A DNA stretch of 64,000 nt from Gordionus sp. m RMFG-2023 (Eukaryota; Nematomorpha; Gordioida; Chordodea; Parachordodidae), in assembly GCF_954871325.1 (NCBI RefSeq), contig NC_088775.1, positions 33,209,561 through 33,273,560 of the forward strand, written 5' to 3'. The notes beneath the pieces were generated by a model. The model worked only from the letters and a program-made list of their open reading frames with translations, made no database searches and was not told the origin of the DNA. This document shows positions 33,911 through 45,173 of this stretch, one piece after another (within the stretch, counting starts at the first letter, position 1; every line of letters begins with the position of its first letter). The position numbers were made by a program, and so were the translations under genes.

Positions 33911-34559
33911 ATTTTGGTGTGTTGAGAAACAACGAGACTTACGAGAAGATAAGTCATTTGGTGAAAAAGAACAAAAAAAAAAAAGAAGATATTTATTCCA
34001 GTTGTTTTTAAACAAAGGACGTGAACATAATAAAGATGAAAAGAAACAGATATTTTAAGAACAGGCGTGTACCACAAGATTACAAGATTTCTTATAAAAA
34101 TTTAGAACTAAGATTTTTTTTAGATTCAAGATATTCAAGAGAATTTTAGATATAGATACAACGGTAGATAGACATGTTTGACAAAGGATGTGGATATTAC
34201 CTACAAATGGCTCAAGGAAGATATGGATTTGGGGCTACATTGAGGGTAGAGGGGTGATAGAATTTGACATAATGGTATAATTAATTTAGCGTATTTTGAC
34301 GATGTATTATAATTTTAATATTTAATTTGAGAAAAAAGTGAGCAAATATTTCGAAGTTAAGAAATATAATAGATTAGGCAAGGAAGAATTAGATTAGAGG
34401 CGATAACCTTAAGACGAAGTGGACATATGATATATTTGGTGTAGTTCAAATTTGAGAATAAATGTGTAAGAAAAAGAGATAAATTATTTCAGAAGTAAAG
34501 GGTTAAATAGATTATTTTAGGTCGAAGTAGATTAGATGCGATCTGAAACGGTGAGACCA

Positions 34560-35400
34560 AGATCAAGTGAGAATAAAGACAAAGTCGATATCTAGGATCT
34601 GTCGTAAGATCTATACGGTTACAAGAATTAGATGCCTAGAACTTCAAAGACAAGCGACTAGATAGAACAAAGGGTCAAAATATTCGAGCTGAAATCGTTA
34701 ATCGCTGACCAATATAACCAAGTGTTAACTGAAACTCTAGTCTAAGATACGAAAGTCGACGATATAGAGACAAGAATTCGTGGAAACAATAGTAATCACA
34801 GACAAATTATCGCCAATCATTTTCCGAGAAAAAGTGTTGATCAATTACAAGAGAACAATTTAAACAAGATACTAGATAGAACAAATGTTAGAGACATTCA
34901 TGCTGCATTCGTTAATAGCTTACTAATATCGCCAATTGTTGACGGAAACTTTAGTCTAAGATACGAAAGTTGATGATCATAGAGACCAAAATTCTGGGAT
35001 ACAATCGTTAATATCAGACAAATTATCGTCAAGCGTGACGAGTTAAAGATCCAATAGGTTAATACAAAAGAACGTTAGAAATAGGCGACTAGCAAGAACA
35101 ACGGGTCAATGCTGTCAAGCTACCATCGTTAACAAAAGTCGTCATCGTTTACCAGATAATATGCTAAACATTAATTACCAGAAACCGTTAGTAATAAGCA
35201 AAGACTAGGAAAATTTACCAAGGTTGAAACGAAATATAATTAAAAAGAGCTAAAAGAATGTATCGGGAATCATGTTAACAGAAGTGAATCGAGTTCGTCA
35301 ATTGCCTATAGAGATCAAGAGATAATCGTTTACAAGGGGTTGACAAGAAACAGAAGGATTCAAGAATTTCAGATTGTAATCGGATACAAACAGTCCTTAG
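34560..35400 (+). repeat. Degenerate tandem repeat of about 220 bp in C
   Basis: Phrases such as ACTAGATAGAACAAA (34656, 34881), GTCTAAGATACGAAAG (34740, 34964) and AGACAAATTATCG (34800, 35017) recur about 217-225 bp apart. The copies are diverged. The interval is less AT-rich than its surroundings and has no long open frame. Confidence 0.65.
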
Positions 35401-35556
35401 AAGTGAAAAATATTAGACAATAGACAGCCGTCGTGAGAAACTAGAAGATATTAAAGATTAAGACGAATAGATTTGGTGGAGATACAAGATCTGTAAAGTC
35501 GAAATCGAAAGAAGTTGGTCATTCGCTGATTGGTGGGTCTAACTTAAGTGGAAGGG

Positions 35557-36005
35557 TGTTGCAGTTTTACTTTACAAAAAAATGCATTATGCAAATCGTA
35601 AACAAAAATAATGTTTTATTAAAATATCCCCGTCTATGTAAATGAGAAAAAAACGCGTGAGATTTGTAGATTTTTTCATACTTTAACAGTTTTAACAAGT
35701 GGGATGTAGAACTTTTTATTCTTCGCTAGGGAGACTATGTAAATGTTGATTATAGAAAAAGGATATATAATGGAGAAATTATGATGCGAAAAAGGATTAT
35801 TATTTTAACTAAAATTTACTTTTAATTTTTTAATTTTATTTTATTTTTTTTATGATGTTTACTATTATAATTTTGAATAAAGAATTAAAGTTGATTTTAT
35901 GATTTCGTAATTCCTAATTATTATTAATTTCCTTTTATATATATATTTGTTTTCTATTTTTATATTTAGGTTTTGATGCACAATGACAAACTTGTCGTTG
36001 TGACA
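35557..36005 (+). repeat. 3' LTR of element C
   Basis: Pairs with 32075-32530. Preceded by the purine run AAGTGGAAGGG and followed by the AACAT duplication. Confidence 0.92.
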
Positions 36006-36010
36006 AACAT

Positions 36011-36821
36011 GACTCCAGGCCTTTTTCATATTCTTTGCATTATCAGTTACTAGTGAGATAAATTTTTGACAACCAATTTCTTCTAATACCTTGATCAACT
36101 CAGATGCGATATATTTACCAGTGTGAGCACTGGAACCTGTGTCAATGGATTTAAAAAAAATTGGTTCTGGAGTCATTATTATAAAATTAATAATGGACTC
36201 ACCGCGAATATTTGTCCAGCCATCGCTTATGAGAGTAAAATCTTTTAAATTATTGAATTTATTAATAATATTTTTCACTTTAATGTATTTAAAATCTAGT
36301 AATGTTTTACTAATTGCATGTCTAGAAGGAATTTTATAGGCTGAACGCATTAATTTTAAAAAATTGATGAAATATTTATTTTCAACTAAATCAAAAGGGC
36401 AATTTGACATAAAAATAGCCAATGCTAAAGCACTGTCAAGTTGCGTTTGATTTTGTCGGTTATAGTGTCGAAAAAATTTTTAATTTTAGATGTGCCAGCA
36501 TTAAAATTATTGGTATTTTCTTTAAAAGTATTTAGAATGGTTTTATTTATGTTTTTTTGGGATATAATTTTATTAGGATTACTGGAATCTGGTAAACATA
36601 CTACAACATCCTCTTCAGTAGAATTATTATTATCACGATCAACTTCATTAAATTGTAAACTGTTAATATACCCTTGACATTTTTTGATATGCTGAGACAT
36701 CTTTGTTGAATTTGAAATTATATGTTAATTGACAATATTTGCATATTGATATATATCCTTTCTTGTTATTAGCTCTATCTTTAATAAAATGTTTCCAGAT
36801 ATTGGAAGATTTCCGAGGCAT
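36011..36821 (-). pseudogene. hAT transposase, N-terminal part with BED finger
   Basis: The minus-strand start at 36821 gives MPRKSSNIWKHFI followed by CKYC, and a little later MSQHIKKC. Together these form a BED-type zinc finger (W/F ... C-x2-C ... H-x-C/H), which binds element ends. The following frame (36422-36011) has FTLISDGWTNIRGESIINF with the first catalytic Asp and SLVTDNAKNMKKAW with the second. The frame is interrupted between finger and catalytic part, and then by LTR element C at 36005. It continues at 32069. Confidence 0.8.
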
Positions 36822-36963
36822 CTATAAAATATTGCAATCACATTAATTTAAATTAAACATCAATAAATCATTATACCAGTTATATAGTATGATTAAAATA
36901 TATTAAACATCATAAATCATTATATCAGTTATATAGTATGATTAACATATAATGATACTTATA

Positions 36964-38586
36964 GTGCGCACAAATTGAGCGTTGCAACTCTCCGTTTTAA
37001 AAGCGAATATGGTAGAGTGCAGCTTGGATTTTTTTACGGCAAACGTTAATAAAAAAGCAAACTGGTTAGATTTTTTCTATGCTTTTTTAATTTTGCGCTA
37101 AAATTTAAAAATGGATACAAATTGTAGGTATAATTTATTTCATATATTAATTGATATTATACTATTTAGAATATATTAATTGATATTTATAATTTTAGAA
37201 ATGATTATTTATATAATTTTGGAATTTATATTTATATAATTTTAGGATACATATTATAATTTTAGAAGGGATGATATGGTTACTAAAAAATTTTGTACCT
37301 TACTGGAAACTCAACAAATGGTCTGGAGCCAGCAGCGTCCAGACCATAAGAATTCTATATTAGTATTAAATGGTTTATTAACCAGTAGTTTAAGGTAAAT
37401 ATATATAAATAATGATAAATTATATTTTTAATAGCTTGGGGATGGAATTTCCATTGCATGATGCAACTGTAGCATGCATAAAGAAGAAGTTGCAAAACTT
37501 TAAAGACCAAGATAATTATGCAAGGTTTCAGGAGCTTCTGGCTCTAAACTCTCATACAGATGGTATGATTACATTAAATTCATGGAGCCAACAATAGAGG
37601 ATAGTTTTAGTCCTAAAGAAATTATACCAAAGGAAGGCAAGTGGGTTAAAATTAAATGCATTGTTGTGGATATATTGACTCTTTTGGAAAGGGTGCCTTG
37701 AGAGCCAGTAAAATATATATTTATCTATAAATTTAACATTATTATAGAATGTTTCTCTATAAAATATAAATCAAACAAATATTTTTTCAAAAATGAAGTA
37801 TCTCCATTGTATTATACATTAATGGAAAATTGAATTGTGGCCTCCAAATTCAACAGATATACCTGCAAATCAAACCTCATTATTTAATGAAATTATATCT
37901 ATGAAAATTGATTAGTTTTTTTTTATAATTCTATTTATTTATATATAATAAAGTTATATTAATCCATATTCTAGTGTCCATTTTAGAAAAATATAATTAA
38001 AATTATTTTATTAAATAAGACATTTAATACTCTTATTATGGTGTACATTTTCATAATTAAAGATTGAAAAATGTAATTAAAATTATTTTGTAAAATATAT
38101 ATAAATAAGCAACTATTCAAAATTTATTTAGCAATTATTAGATAGATTTAATCAAATTATATCATAAATTTGAAATTTGATTAGTAATATTTCTAGATCT
38201 ATTTATTTTTATATCTAGTGTCTTGAAAAAAATATAAAATATATAAATATGCAAACTATTCAAAATTTATTTCACATTTTTATTAAAATATATAGATTAT
38301 TATAAATATATAAATTAAGGTAGGATAAACAAAGAAACATTTATATACATATGTTTTGCATCCAAGGCCACAAAAAAATTTGAAAACCCTGATTGAATCA
38401 TAAATTCTTAGGAAATCTAAATAAACAAATATAATTAAACTTCCTTATTTTACCTTAAGGTAAGAAATAAACTCTTTTTGTTTAAGAAATTATAAAAAAA
38501 ACTTTAATAAAAAACATACTGCTTTCAATCTAAACAAAGATGCGTTACATTAACAAACATACTGCAAACGCTCAATTTGTGCGCAC
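36964..38586 (+). mobile_element. TA-flanked inverted-repeat DNA transposon
   Basis: The left end GTGCGCACAAATTGAGCGTT and the right end, reverse-complemented, are identical for the first 20 bases. Dinucleotide TA flanks both sides (36962-36963 and 38587-38588). It lies inside the 9.2-kb hAT. The interior has one 61-residue frame at 37412-37597 (MEFPLHDATVACIKKKLQNF and more) and other broken coding-like pieces up to about 37700 that I do not recognise. TA duplication suggests a Tc1/mariner-type relative, but no DDE transposase was identified, so the superfamily is open. Confidence 0.7.
37412..37597 (+). pseudogene. Unrecognised coding-like fragment in the TA transposon
   Basis: The 61-residue frame has balanced, protein-like composition (HDATVACIKKKLQNFKDQDNY) unlike the random frames around it. 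A second coding-like stretch follows in another frame (about 37575-37700, EPTIEDSFSPKEII). It could be a worn transposase or a captured gene piece. I do not recognise the family. Confidence 0.3.
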
Positions 38587-38954
38587 TATTATATATCAAA
38601 TCTAAATATATCATTAATTATTAATAATTCTATAATATATCACATTAATATTATGTATGAGAATATAATGTGAAACATTTTACCTTTATTTTTGTACTTT
38701 TAAAATTATAGATTTGAAAAATTGCACTCAATGATTGAACTAATAAAAAAAATAAGTTTAAAGACTCACGAGGAAAATAAAAATTATTTATAAATTAAAT
38801 TATAAATCATAATTATTGAAATAAAATATTATATTTTATAAAATATAAATCATAATTTTTGCAAATAAATAATATATTTATGTTAAGGGAAGATTCGGGA
38901 AATTTCCCGTTATTTCCCGGGAAATTTCCCTACCTTTACATCTCTACTTATAAT

Positions 38955-40159
38955 CAACATATTCTTTATTTTTTTTAGTTTAATATCCACAACATGAGTA
39001 CATAAAAAATGGATCATTACTAGCGCAACTTGAATGTGCCCATTAAGAAGTATTTTTGCCACAAAGCAAAAAATACTAAAAAATAAAGTTGGTGAAAAAG
39101 GGCCAAAAAATTCTTTTAATCCCCGCTAATAACTGACCATATGGTAGATAGTATGTATAGAAATACAGCTTATAACTATATTTGAAAAAATAAGCACTAA
39201 AGATGAAAACGTTATGGGATTTTTGCCTTCTTACCCCACCTGCCAGATATCCCTTCTGTTTATTTTTTCTATAGTTATAGATAATGCCAATTTTAAGATA
39301 TGAAATCAGTAGCGTCACTAAGGGGCGCCCAGGGGCCCAAGTCCCCTAAAAATTTTGAAAAGCCCGACAAAAATTTGAATTTTTTTTATATCAAATATAA
39401 TTTGATAATTTTAGCTGAAAAAAAATATAATTTTGATAATTAATGTTAGCTAAAAAAAGGAAGGCAATTTTGTAAATAATTAAAAAAAATTATTTGAGCC
39501 CTTGAGATTGTAAAGGCCCTGCTTGATATGTTATTATGTATAATGTATATTACTGTTTTTGTCACATATAAATTTTGTCAAATAACTTAAAAATTAAGTA
39601 TTTTCATTTTAAATTTGAGTTGATGATAAACATCTTTTGTGCAAATTTTGTTTAACGAACTATGGTTATTTTGCTGTATAATAAGTACATTTATATCCCG
39701 ACCTTTTATTTACCATGTGATTGAATTGAAATAAAGATATAAAAGGACGGGTTTTTCATGTGTAGCAATGCAAATCACTTTTTGATTAATTTTAATTTAA
39801 TTATTTTTGTTAATGATTTTTGAAGATTATTTGAAGTTTACTTTTAATGATTTTTTAATGCAATAATTTTGTAATTAAACCTCATAATTTTTCCTTTGTC
39901 CTATTTTATATAAATAAATCGTAATACTTTACTTCTTTATTTAATTTATACGTTGTACTATTTACATGAACTTATTACATGAATTTACTAAATAAATGAA
40001 AGAATAATTGACTTGTGTTAAACTATTTTTAGGTACTCCTATTATTATAAACGCCTCCCTTTATTTGTGTGGTAAAAGCCACCCTAATTGCCATCAAGCT
40101 AGCCACCACCCATAAATGAGATAAGGTTCCCAATTCCCTCCCCCTCGGTACAATATAGA
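38955..40159. other. AT-rich interval with one short MITE, no genes
   Basis: No coding region was recognised apart from the short element at 39307-39521. The minus-strand frame at 39076-39318 has no family features. Confidence 0.6.
39307..39521. mobile_element. Short hAT-like MITE
   Basis: About 215 bp. It begins CAGTAGCGTCACTAAGGGGC and ends, reverse-complemented, CAGGGCCTTTACAATCTC. Both ends match the 1.45-kb element at 15479-16928 (CAGTGGCGTCGCTAGG and CAGGGGCCTTGCTAGCC...). The target duplication is not clean. Confidence 0.65.
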
Positions 40160-40599
40160 TATTTAACTAGTAGCGTAGAGAAGGGGGGGGGCGAAGTTTT
40201 TTTAAATTTTTTTCTTATTGCAAATAATTTTATTTAAAAAATGGTTTCAATTTATAAATAAAATTATATACGATATGAAAATGAAATATATTAAAAAAAA
40301 CAAATAAGAATTTTAAATGATTACATGGTTTAAAAATATATATTAAAAATTATATGTAAAATATTAAATAAAATAAAAATATATTGTAAATTTTCCCGCA
40401 TAGTTAAATTAGATATATATAAATTTAATAATAAAATTTATATTGTTAAACTAATTAGATAGTTTTAAAAATTTTAATTAATTTTTTATAATTTTTAAAT
40501 AAAAGAAAAATCATATAATTTGGGATATATAAAGAGAAAGTAAAGGTGATCGCTAATAAGTTTGGGATTAAAAATTTTAAAGCTAGAGTAGTTTTCTAG

Positions 40600-41176
40600 A
40601 TAGTTCAATCGCTTAAATATTGATGCATCTACGATTGAGGATTTTTATTAAATAAATATTTTAACTCCCCTTATTGATACATTTTTATTTCAATTAAAGG
40701 AAAGATTTATTAGTAACATATTTTAAACAGCTTTTATTTTCTTTTACCGGTTGAGTCTAAATACACTTGAAACGCGAGAGGATATTAAGAAAATCTCAGA
40801 GTTTTATTAATATGAATTATCAGGATCGTATGATAAATTACTTTGTGATGTCGAATTTTGGTATAAAAATTTTGACAGAATAGAGTACCTTTTGACACCA
40901 AAATATGCTTTGCAGGCCCTTTCCATGTATAATTGCACTTTAGATTCCCTGCTTAATATCAAAACAATCTTAGCTACCTTACCGATTGGCACCTGCAGTA
41001 ATGAAAGGTATTTTTCAACTTTGAAAAGGTTAAAAATCTATTTAAGAAATAGCACCAGTGAAAGCCGTTTAAATGGATTCGCAATATTAAATATTTATAA
41101 GGAGATTATTCTAGGTAAAAATTTGCTTCTAGATGAATTAGTCAAATCTCAGAGAAAAGTAGACCTCTATTTATAA
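40600..41176 (+). pseudogene. hAT transposase C-terminus of H2
   Basis: The C-terminal frame at 40892-41176 contains SNERYFSTLKRLKIYLRNST and SRLNGFAILNIYKEI, the dimerisation blocks of hAT transposases of the ZMYM-like group (usual form NERSFSTLKRIKTYLR). Upstream pieces (IDASTIEDFY, DTFLFQLKERFIS, LETREDIKKISEF) are in varying frames. It aligns throughout with 46100-45359 on the minus strand. The N-terminal half is missing and the gene is dead. Confidence 0.8.
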
Positions 41177-41318
41177 ATTCAAATTATAAAAGCTATATTA
41201 TTATAATATAATCTTAGTCATAAAATTTTATAATTCAAAACGTAATTATAATGAATTCTTAGTCATAATATTTATATTATACTATTTTTAATAAAAATAT
41301 TGAATTTGCACTAAGAAT

Positions 41319-41658
41319 TAATGATCTGTATCGGGCCTAATTCTTCAAGCCCGACCCTGCCCGAAATTATATAAAAAAAATTTTTGCCGGCCCGAACCCG
41401 AAATTTTTTTTAAAAAGTTTTGTCTGCCTGGCCCGAATTTATTTAAATTATAAATTCATTTTTATAATTACTTAAAATAAAAGATATATGTTATATGGCG
41501 TCTAGTTTTTATAAATAAAATCCAATATTTTTATTTTACATAAAAAAATTAACATAAAATTGATATATTTATATATATCTTAAAAAATTTCCAAGGCCCG
41601 ACCCAACCCGGCCCAAATTGTTTTTAAATCCTGATTTTCCTACTTTTGCGGATCTCTA
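41319..41658. mobile_element. Small hAT-like element with CGGGCC subterminal repeats
   Basis: About 340 bp. Ends TAATGATCTGTATCGGGCC and, reverse-complemented, TAGAGATCCGCAAAAG. Flanking 8-mers CTAAGAAT and ATAAAAAT agree at six of eight positions. Inside are GCCCGACCC-type repeats near both ends and no gene. It belongs to the same broad type as the ends at 53107 and 60357. Confidence 0.55.
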
Positions 41659-42370
41659 ATAAAAATTATTTGTGTTTTATTTTAATATACTCATTTGTAT
41701 TAATTATATTATAATTGTTAAATTAGATTTTTTTAAATACCGCACAAGAATTACTCATATTTTATTGTAATTCTATTTTTTTTAAATATAGTTATTTAGA
41801 ATAAATTTTTTATATAATCTGTATAAAATTTATACATTTTGAAAATAATTTCATTGTATATATAATAAATAAAAGCTATAATGAAATTCTCTGCAAAATT
41901 TTATTATATGCTAAAATTTAATTAAAATAATTATTTTTAACATAGAATTATATTGAGTGATCATAAAAAATGGGTTTGGGGGCGATTTTATTCTTCTTTC
42001 TACACCGAATGGATTGAATTAATTTACCAGTGGCGTAAGGATTTTATCATGGGGGGGGGGTGGTTTAAAAAAACCTCCCATATTTTTGGATTTGTTAAAA
42101 TTGTTTTATATTTTCATATAACAAAATTTTAGTGTATTTTATTATATATTTTACACTCCTTTATTTAATCATGTATATATTTTTATTAATTAAAATATTT
42201 TCAAAATGTTGATATTTTATATAATACAGATAGATTTTAATATTAAAAATTATCTAATATATATATTCTCCAATCTATTATATATAATCTCCAAAATCAT
42301 AACAAGATCGTTTTCGTATCTCCCTAATGTATTTTAAATTTAAGGAGACTATATAGTGCAATGTTAATTT

Positions 42371-42430
42371 TTTGCTCTCTATGAGAATCGAACTCAAGAA
42401 GGCATATGCTTTACCGCATGCATCAACTTG
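42371..42430 (-). ncRNA. tRNA-like (SINE-type) promoter remnant
   Basis: On the minus strand GTTGATGCATGCGGTAA resembles an A box and GAGTTCGATTCTC is close to a B box, 30 bases apart as in tRNAs. It lies near the 5' end of the Helitron-like element. It does not fold into a convincing full tRNA by eye. Confidence 0.4.
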
Positions 42431-42529
42431 AATATAAATAAATTTAAAATTTTAATTATATATATATTAAAGTTTCACGCATGCACCAACTTGAATATAA
42501 TTAAATTTAAAATATTAATTATATAGATG

Positions 42530-43087
42530 TTGAAGGGTAATTATTTAGTTTGTGTGTATGGTATTAAATATACCTTATTAATAAATTTTATATAAATATT
42601 AAAATTTAAGAGTAAAAGAGGTAAAATTGGTGCAATGTATACTGTGAGCATGTATTAGAAATATCAAAATTTAAAAATGTGATGGAAATCATATTGAATA
42701 AAATTTAAAATAGAGGTGCTTTAAGATTTTTGAATTTTAAATATTGGTTTTATAGATTGATCTGAAATTTTTTTGCAGACATAGCCAGGCCTGATCAAAA
42801 AACCATGGGTTGAAGGGTAATTATTTAGTTTGTGTGTATGGTATTAAATATACTTTATTAATAAATTTTATATAAATATTAGAATTTAAGAGTAAAAGAG
42901 GTAAAATTGTTGCAATGTATACTGTGAGCGTGTATTAGAAATATCAAAATTTAAAAATGTGACGGAAATCATATTGGATAATATTTAAAATAGAGGTACT
43001 TTAAGATTTTTGAATTTTAGATATGGGTTATAGATTGGTCTGAAATTTTTTTTGCAGACATAGCCAGGCCTGATCAAAAAACCATGT
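42530..43087 (+). repeat. 280-bp tandem duplication in the Helitron-like element
   Basis: Two units starting TTGAAGGGTAATTATTTAG at 42530 and 42810. They differ at about a dozen positions. Each ends in a CAGACATAGCCAGGCCTGATC block, weaker versions of which recur at about 44155 and 44735. Confidence 0.9.
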
Positions 43088-45173
43088 CCCATACAACTTT
43101 CATAAATTAATTAATAGTTGAAATTTTTAAAATTTTGCCTGTGTATTGAATGCATTGAACACACACCTAATATTATACATATTTCTGAATATTTAGGGGT
43201 AAATAGAACTTTAAATGCATCAAGTACCAATTCAATAGGAATAAGGTAGAACTTTAAATCGCAAGAACCCATTCAATAGTAATAAGAGATTTATTTAAAT
43301 ACTATTTTAATTCTTGAATTTATGTATAATTTAGGATTTTATACCATTATATTGGGGTTTCAGAAAAGATAAGAGAGATATGGAAGGCACAAATCACACT
43401 TTGGTAACACAAAACTCTTATCTAGCAAGAATAAATTTTTAGATTATAAATTACAAATACAAATAAATAACATAAATTAAATTACTAAATATATCATTAC
43501 ATATTTTATAAAAATAATGGAAAATTTTAGAATAACCCCAAAATAAATATAAATTTTTAAATAAAACCTCATAAGATAGGAATATTTTGTATATTTACTC
43601 ATAACTTCATAATTGTAGAATGTATGTTATCCATAACTTATTATAACATTTTTGATTAAATGTATAACCTTTTTGTTTTACTTATATATAATTTGACTAT
43701 GATTGAAGTTTACCTCCCATTATTTGTTAACTTATTAGACATATCTTTTTATTTTTTCTATTGTAATTTAATAACAATTTCTTAAATTTAATTTTTTTTT
43801 TTTAAATAAGTAATAAATCATTTGGTTTGCTTAAAATTTAAATTAGGATGAACATATTTTCAGAATGGTACTTTAATATGTGTTCATGAATTTCATAAAT
43901 CAGATATTTACCCTTCATTTGATGATAATTTTGAAATTAGACAGATTTAATTCTTATAAAACCTTTACATCAGACCTATTTTTCTGGATCAAAATAAATT
44001 ACTTGGGTTTTCCTGGGCTTGGAAAATATTTTTCACCATTAATATGGACTTGGACATAGCTTGAGAAACATTTTTCATAATTATTATAGTCTAAGATTCC
44101 TGTAAATTTTTTAATTTTAAATATGGGCTAGAAATTGGCCTGAATATTTCTTTTGAAGACATGGCAGGGCCTGATCAACCAAGGCCCATGCAACTTTCAT
44201 ATTCTGATTGTATTTTTAAATGCATTGTGACTTTTGATATATTTTATTTCAGTCCTCAATTATTAAAATTATTATGGTCTTTTGCGGGTTTGAGAAAACC
44301 AAGTGTGAGGACCTGGCTTTGGATTTTTTTAATATTAGGCATAGGTGTAATATTTAACACAGAATATTTATATGGCCCTCAGGTAAAATCTAATTTAAAT
44401 ATATTTTTATTCAAAAAAATAGTATTCACTCTTAGTCTTAATGGGTTGGCCTTGGTTGGGGTGAGCTAGGTTAAAATAGACTAAAAAATATATATGGTTT
44501 TTAGAGATTTACCTATCTCCAGGCTTGGAAAAAAATTTAAATTACTATCGGTAGGCCAGGTTTGAGAAAATTTTTTTATAAAATTATTATGGGTTGGGCT
44601 GGGCTTGGAAAATATTTTTATAAATTATATTGGGATGGGCTTGGGGAAAATTTTTCAAAATTATTATGAGCTTGGACGCTTGAGAATTTTTTTCTTATTA
44701 ATTATAGGTCAGACATTGGCCCAAAACAAATTTTTTGCAGGCCTGGGCTTGACCTAGAAACCAAGGCCCATGAAAATCTGAATTTTGATTGTATTTTTAA
44801 ATTCATTATGATTATTTAAATATTTTATTACAGTTCATAACTACCAAAATTATTATGATCTTTCATTGGGCTTGGAAGAATTTTTCATAATTAATATGGC
44901 TTTGGACTTTGCCTGGGAATTTTTTTTAATATTAAATATTAGGTATAAGTAATCAGTAATATTTAACAAATAATATTGGTATTATCAAGTAAATGCTTTA
45001 AATTTATTTTTACTCAAACCATAGCACTTAGTTTTAATGGATTAAACCTGGCCTGAAGGGATGAGGGGGTAAGAAGTATAAAAATTGGATATTATTTTCA
45101 AATAACAGGTAACATGCATAAAAGTAAGAAGAAGATTTTCATTCCCCGTCATTTTTGACGGGCTATCTACTAG

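Larger units (their letters stand above)
32075..36005 (+). mobile_element. LTR element C, non-coding, very young
   Basis: Two near-identical LTRs (32075-32530 and 35557-36005) start TGTTGCAG and end GTTGTGACA. The target duplication AACAT is exact (32070-32074 and 36006-36010). A purine run GTGGAAGGG before the right LTR and a TGG-starting segment after the left LTR set the plus orientation. The 3.0-kb interior has no gag or pol; it holds minisatellites and degenerate repeats. This is the layout of a large non-autonomous LTR element (LARD type) mobilised by a relative. LTR differences are limited to small length changes in T/A runs, so it is recent. Confidence 0.9.
29731..38946 (-). mobile_element. 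9.2-kb hAT element with nested inserts
   Basis: The left end reads TATAGATGTAAAATTCCCGG and the right end, reverse-complemented, reads TAGAGATGTAAAGGTAGGGA. An exact 8-bp target duplication CTTATAAT flanks both (29723-29730 and 38947-38954). The subterminal zones are rich in CGGGAAAT motifs on both sides. A broken transposase lies on the minus strand from about 36821 to 31060. Three further elements sit inside: a LINE fragment, LTR element C and a TA-flanked transposon. Without them the host hAT would be about 2.8 kb. Confidence 0.9.
42274..45173 (+). mobile_element. Non-autonomous Helitron-like element in H1
   Basis: The 3' end shows a perfect 6-bp hairpin CCCGTC-ATTTTT-GACGGG (45145-45162), then CTATCTACTAG followed by T: the Helitron pattern of a hairpin about 11 bases before CTRR, inserted 5' of T. 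The 5' end begins TCTATTATATATAATC after an A. The related hAT copy H2 lacks the insert. No Rep/helicase frame is visible, so it is non-autonomous. The interior contains a 280-bp tandem duplication and many GGGCTTGG-type motifs. The 5' border is less certain than the 3' border. Confidence 0.7.

Noticed and set aside
33694-34077. 127-residue minus-strand frame with internal repeats
   Set aside because: It is the antisense reading of the 48-bp minisatellite; the plus strand is the sense strand of C, as shown by the polypurine tract.
44161-44469. 102-residue plus-strand frame with hydrophobic segments
   Set aside because: It lies in the repeat-rich interior of the Helitron-like element, starts in a recurring CAGGGCCTGATC motif and shows no family features.
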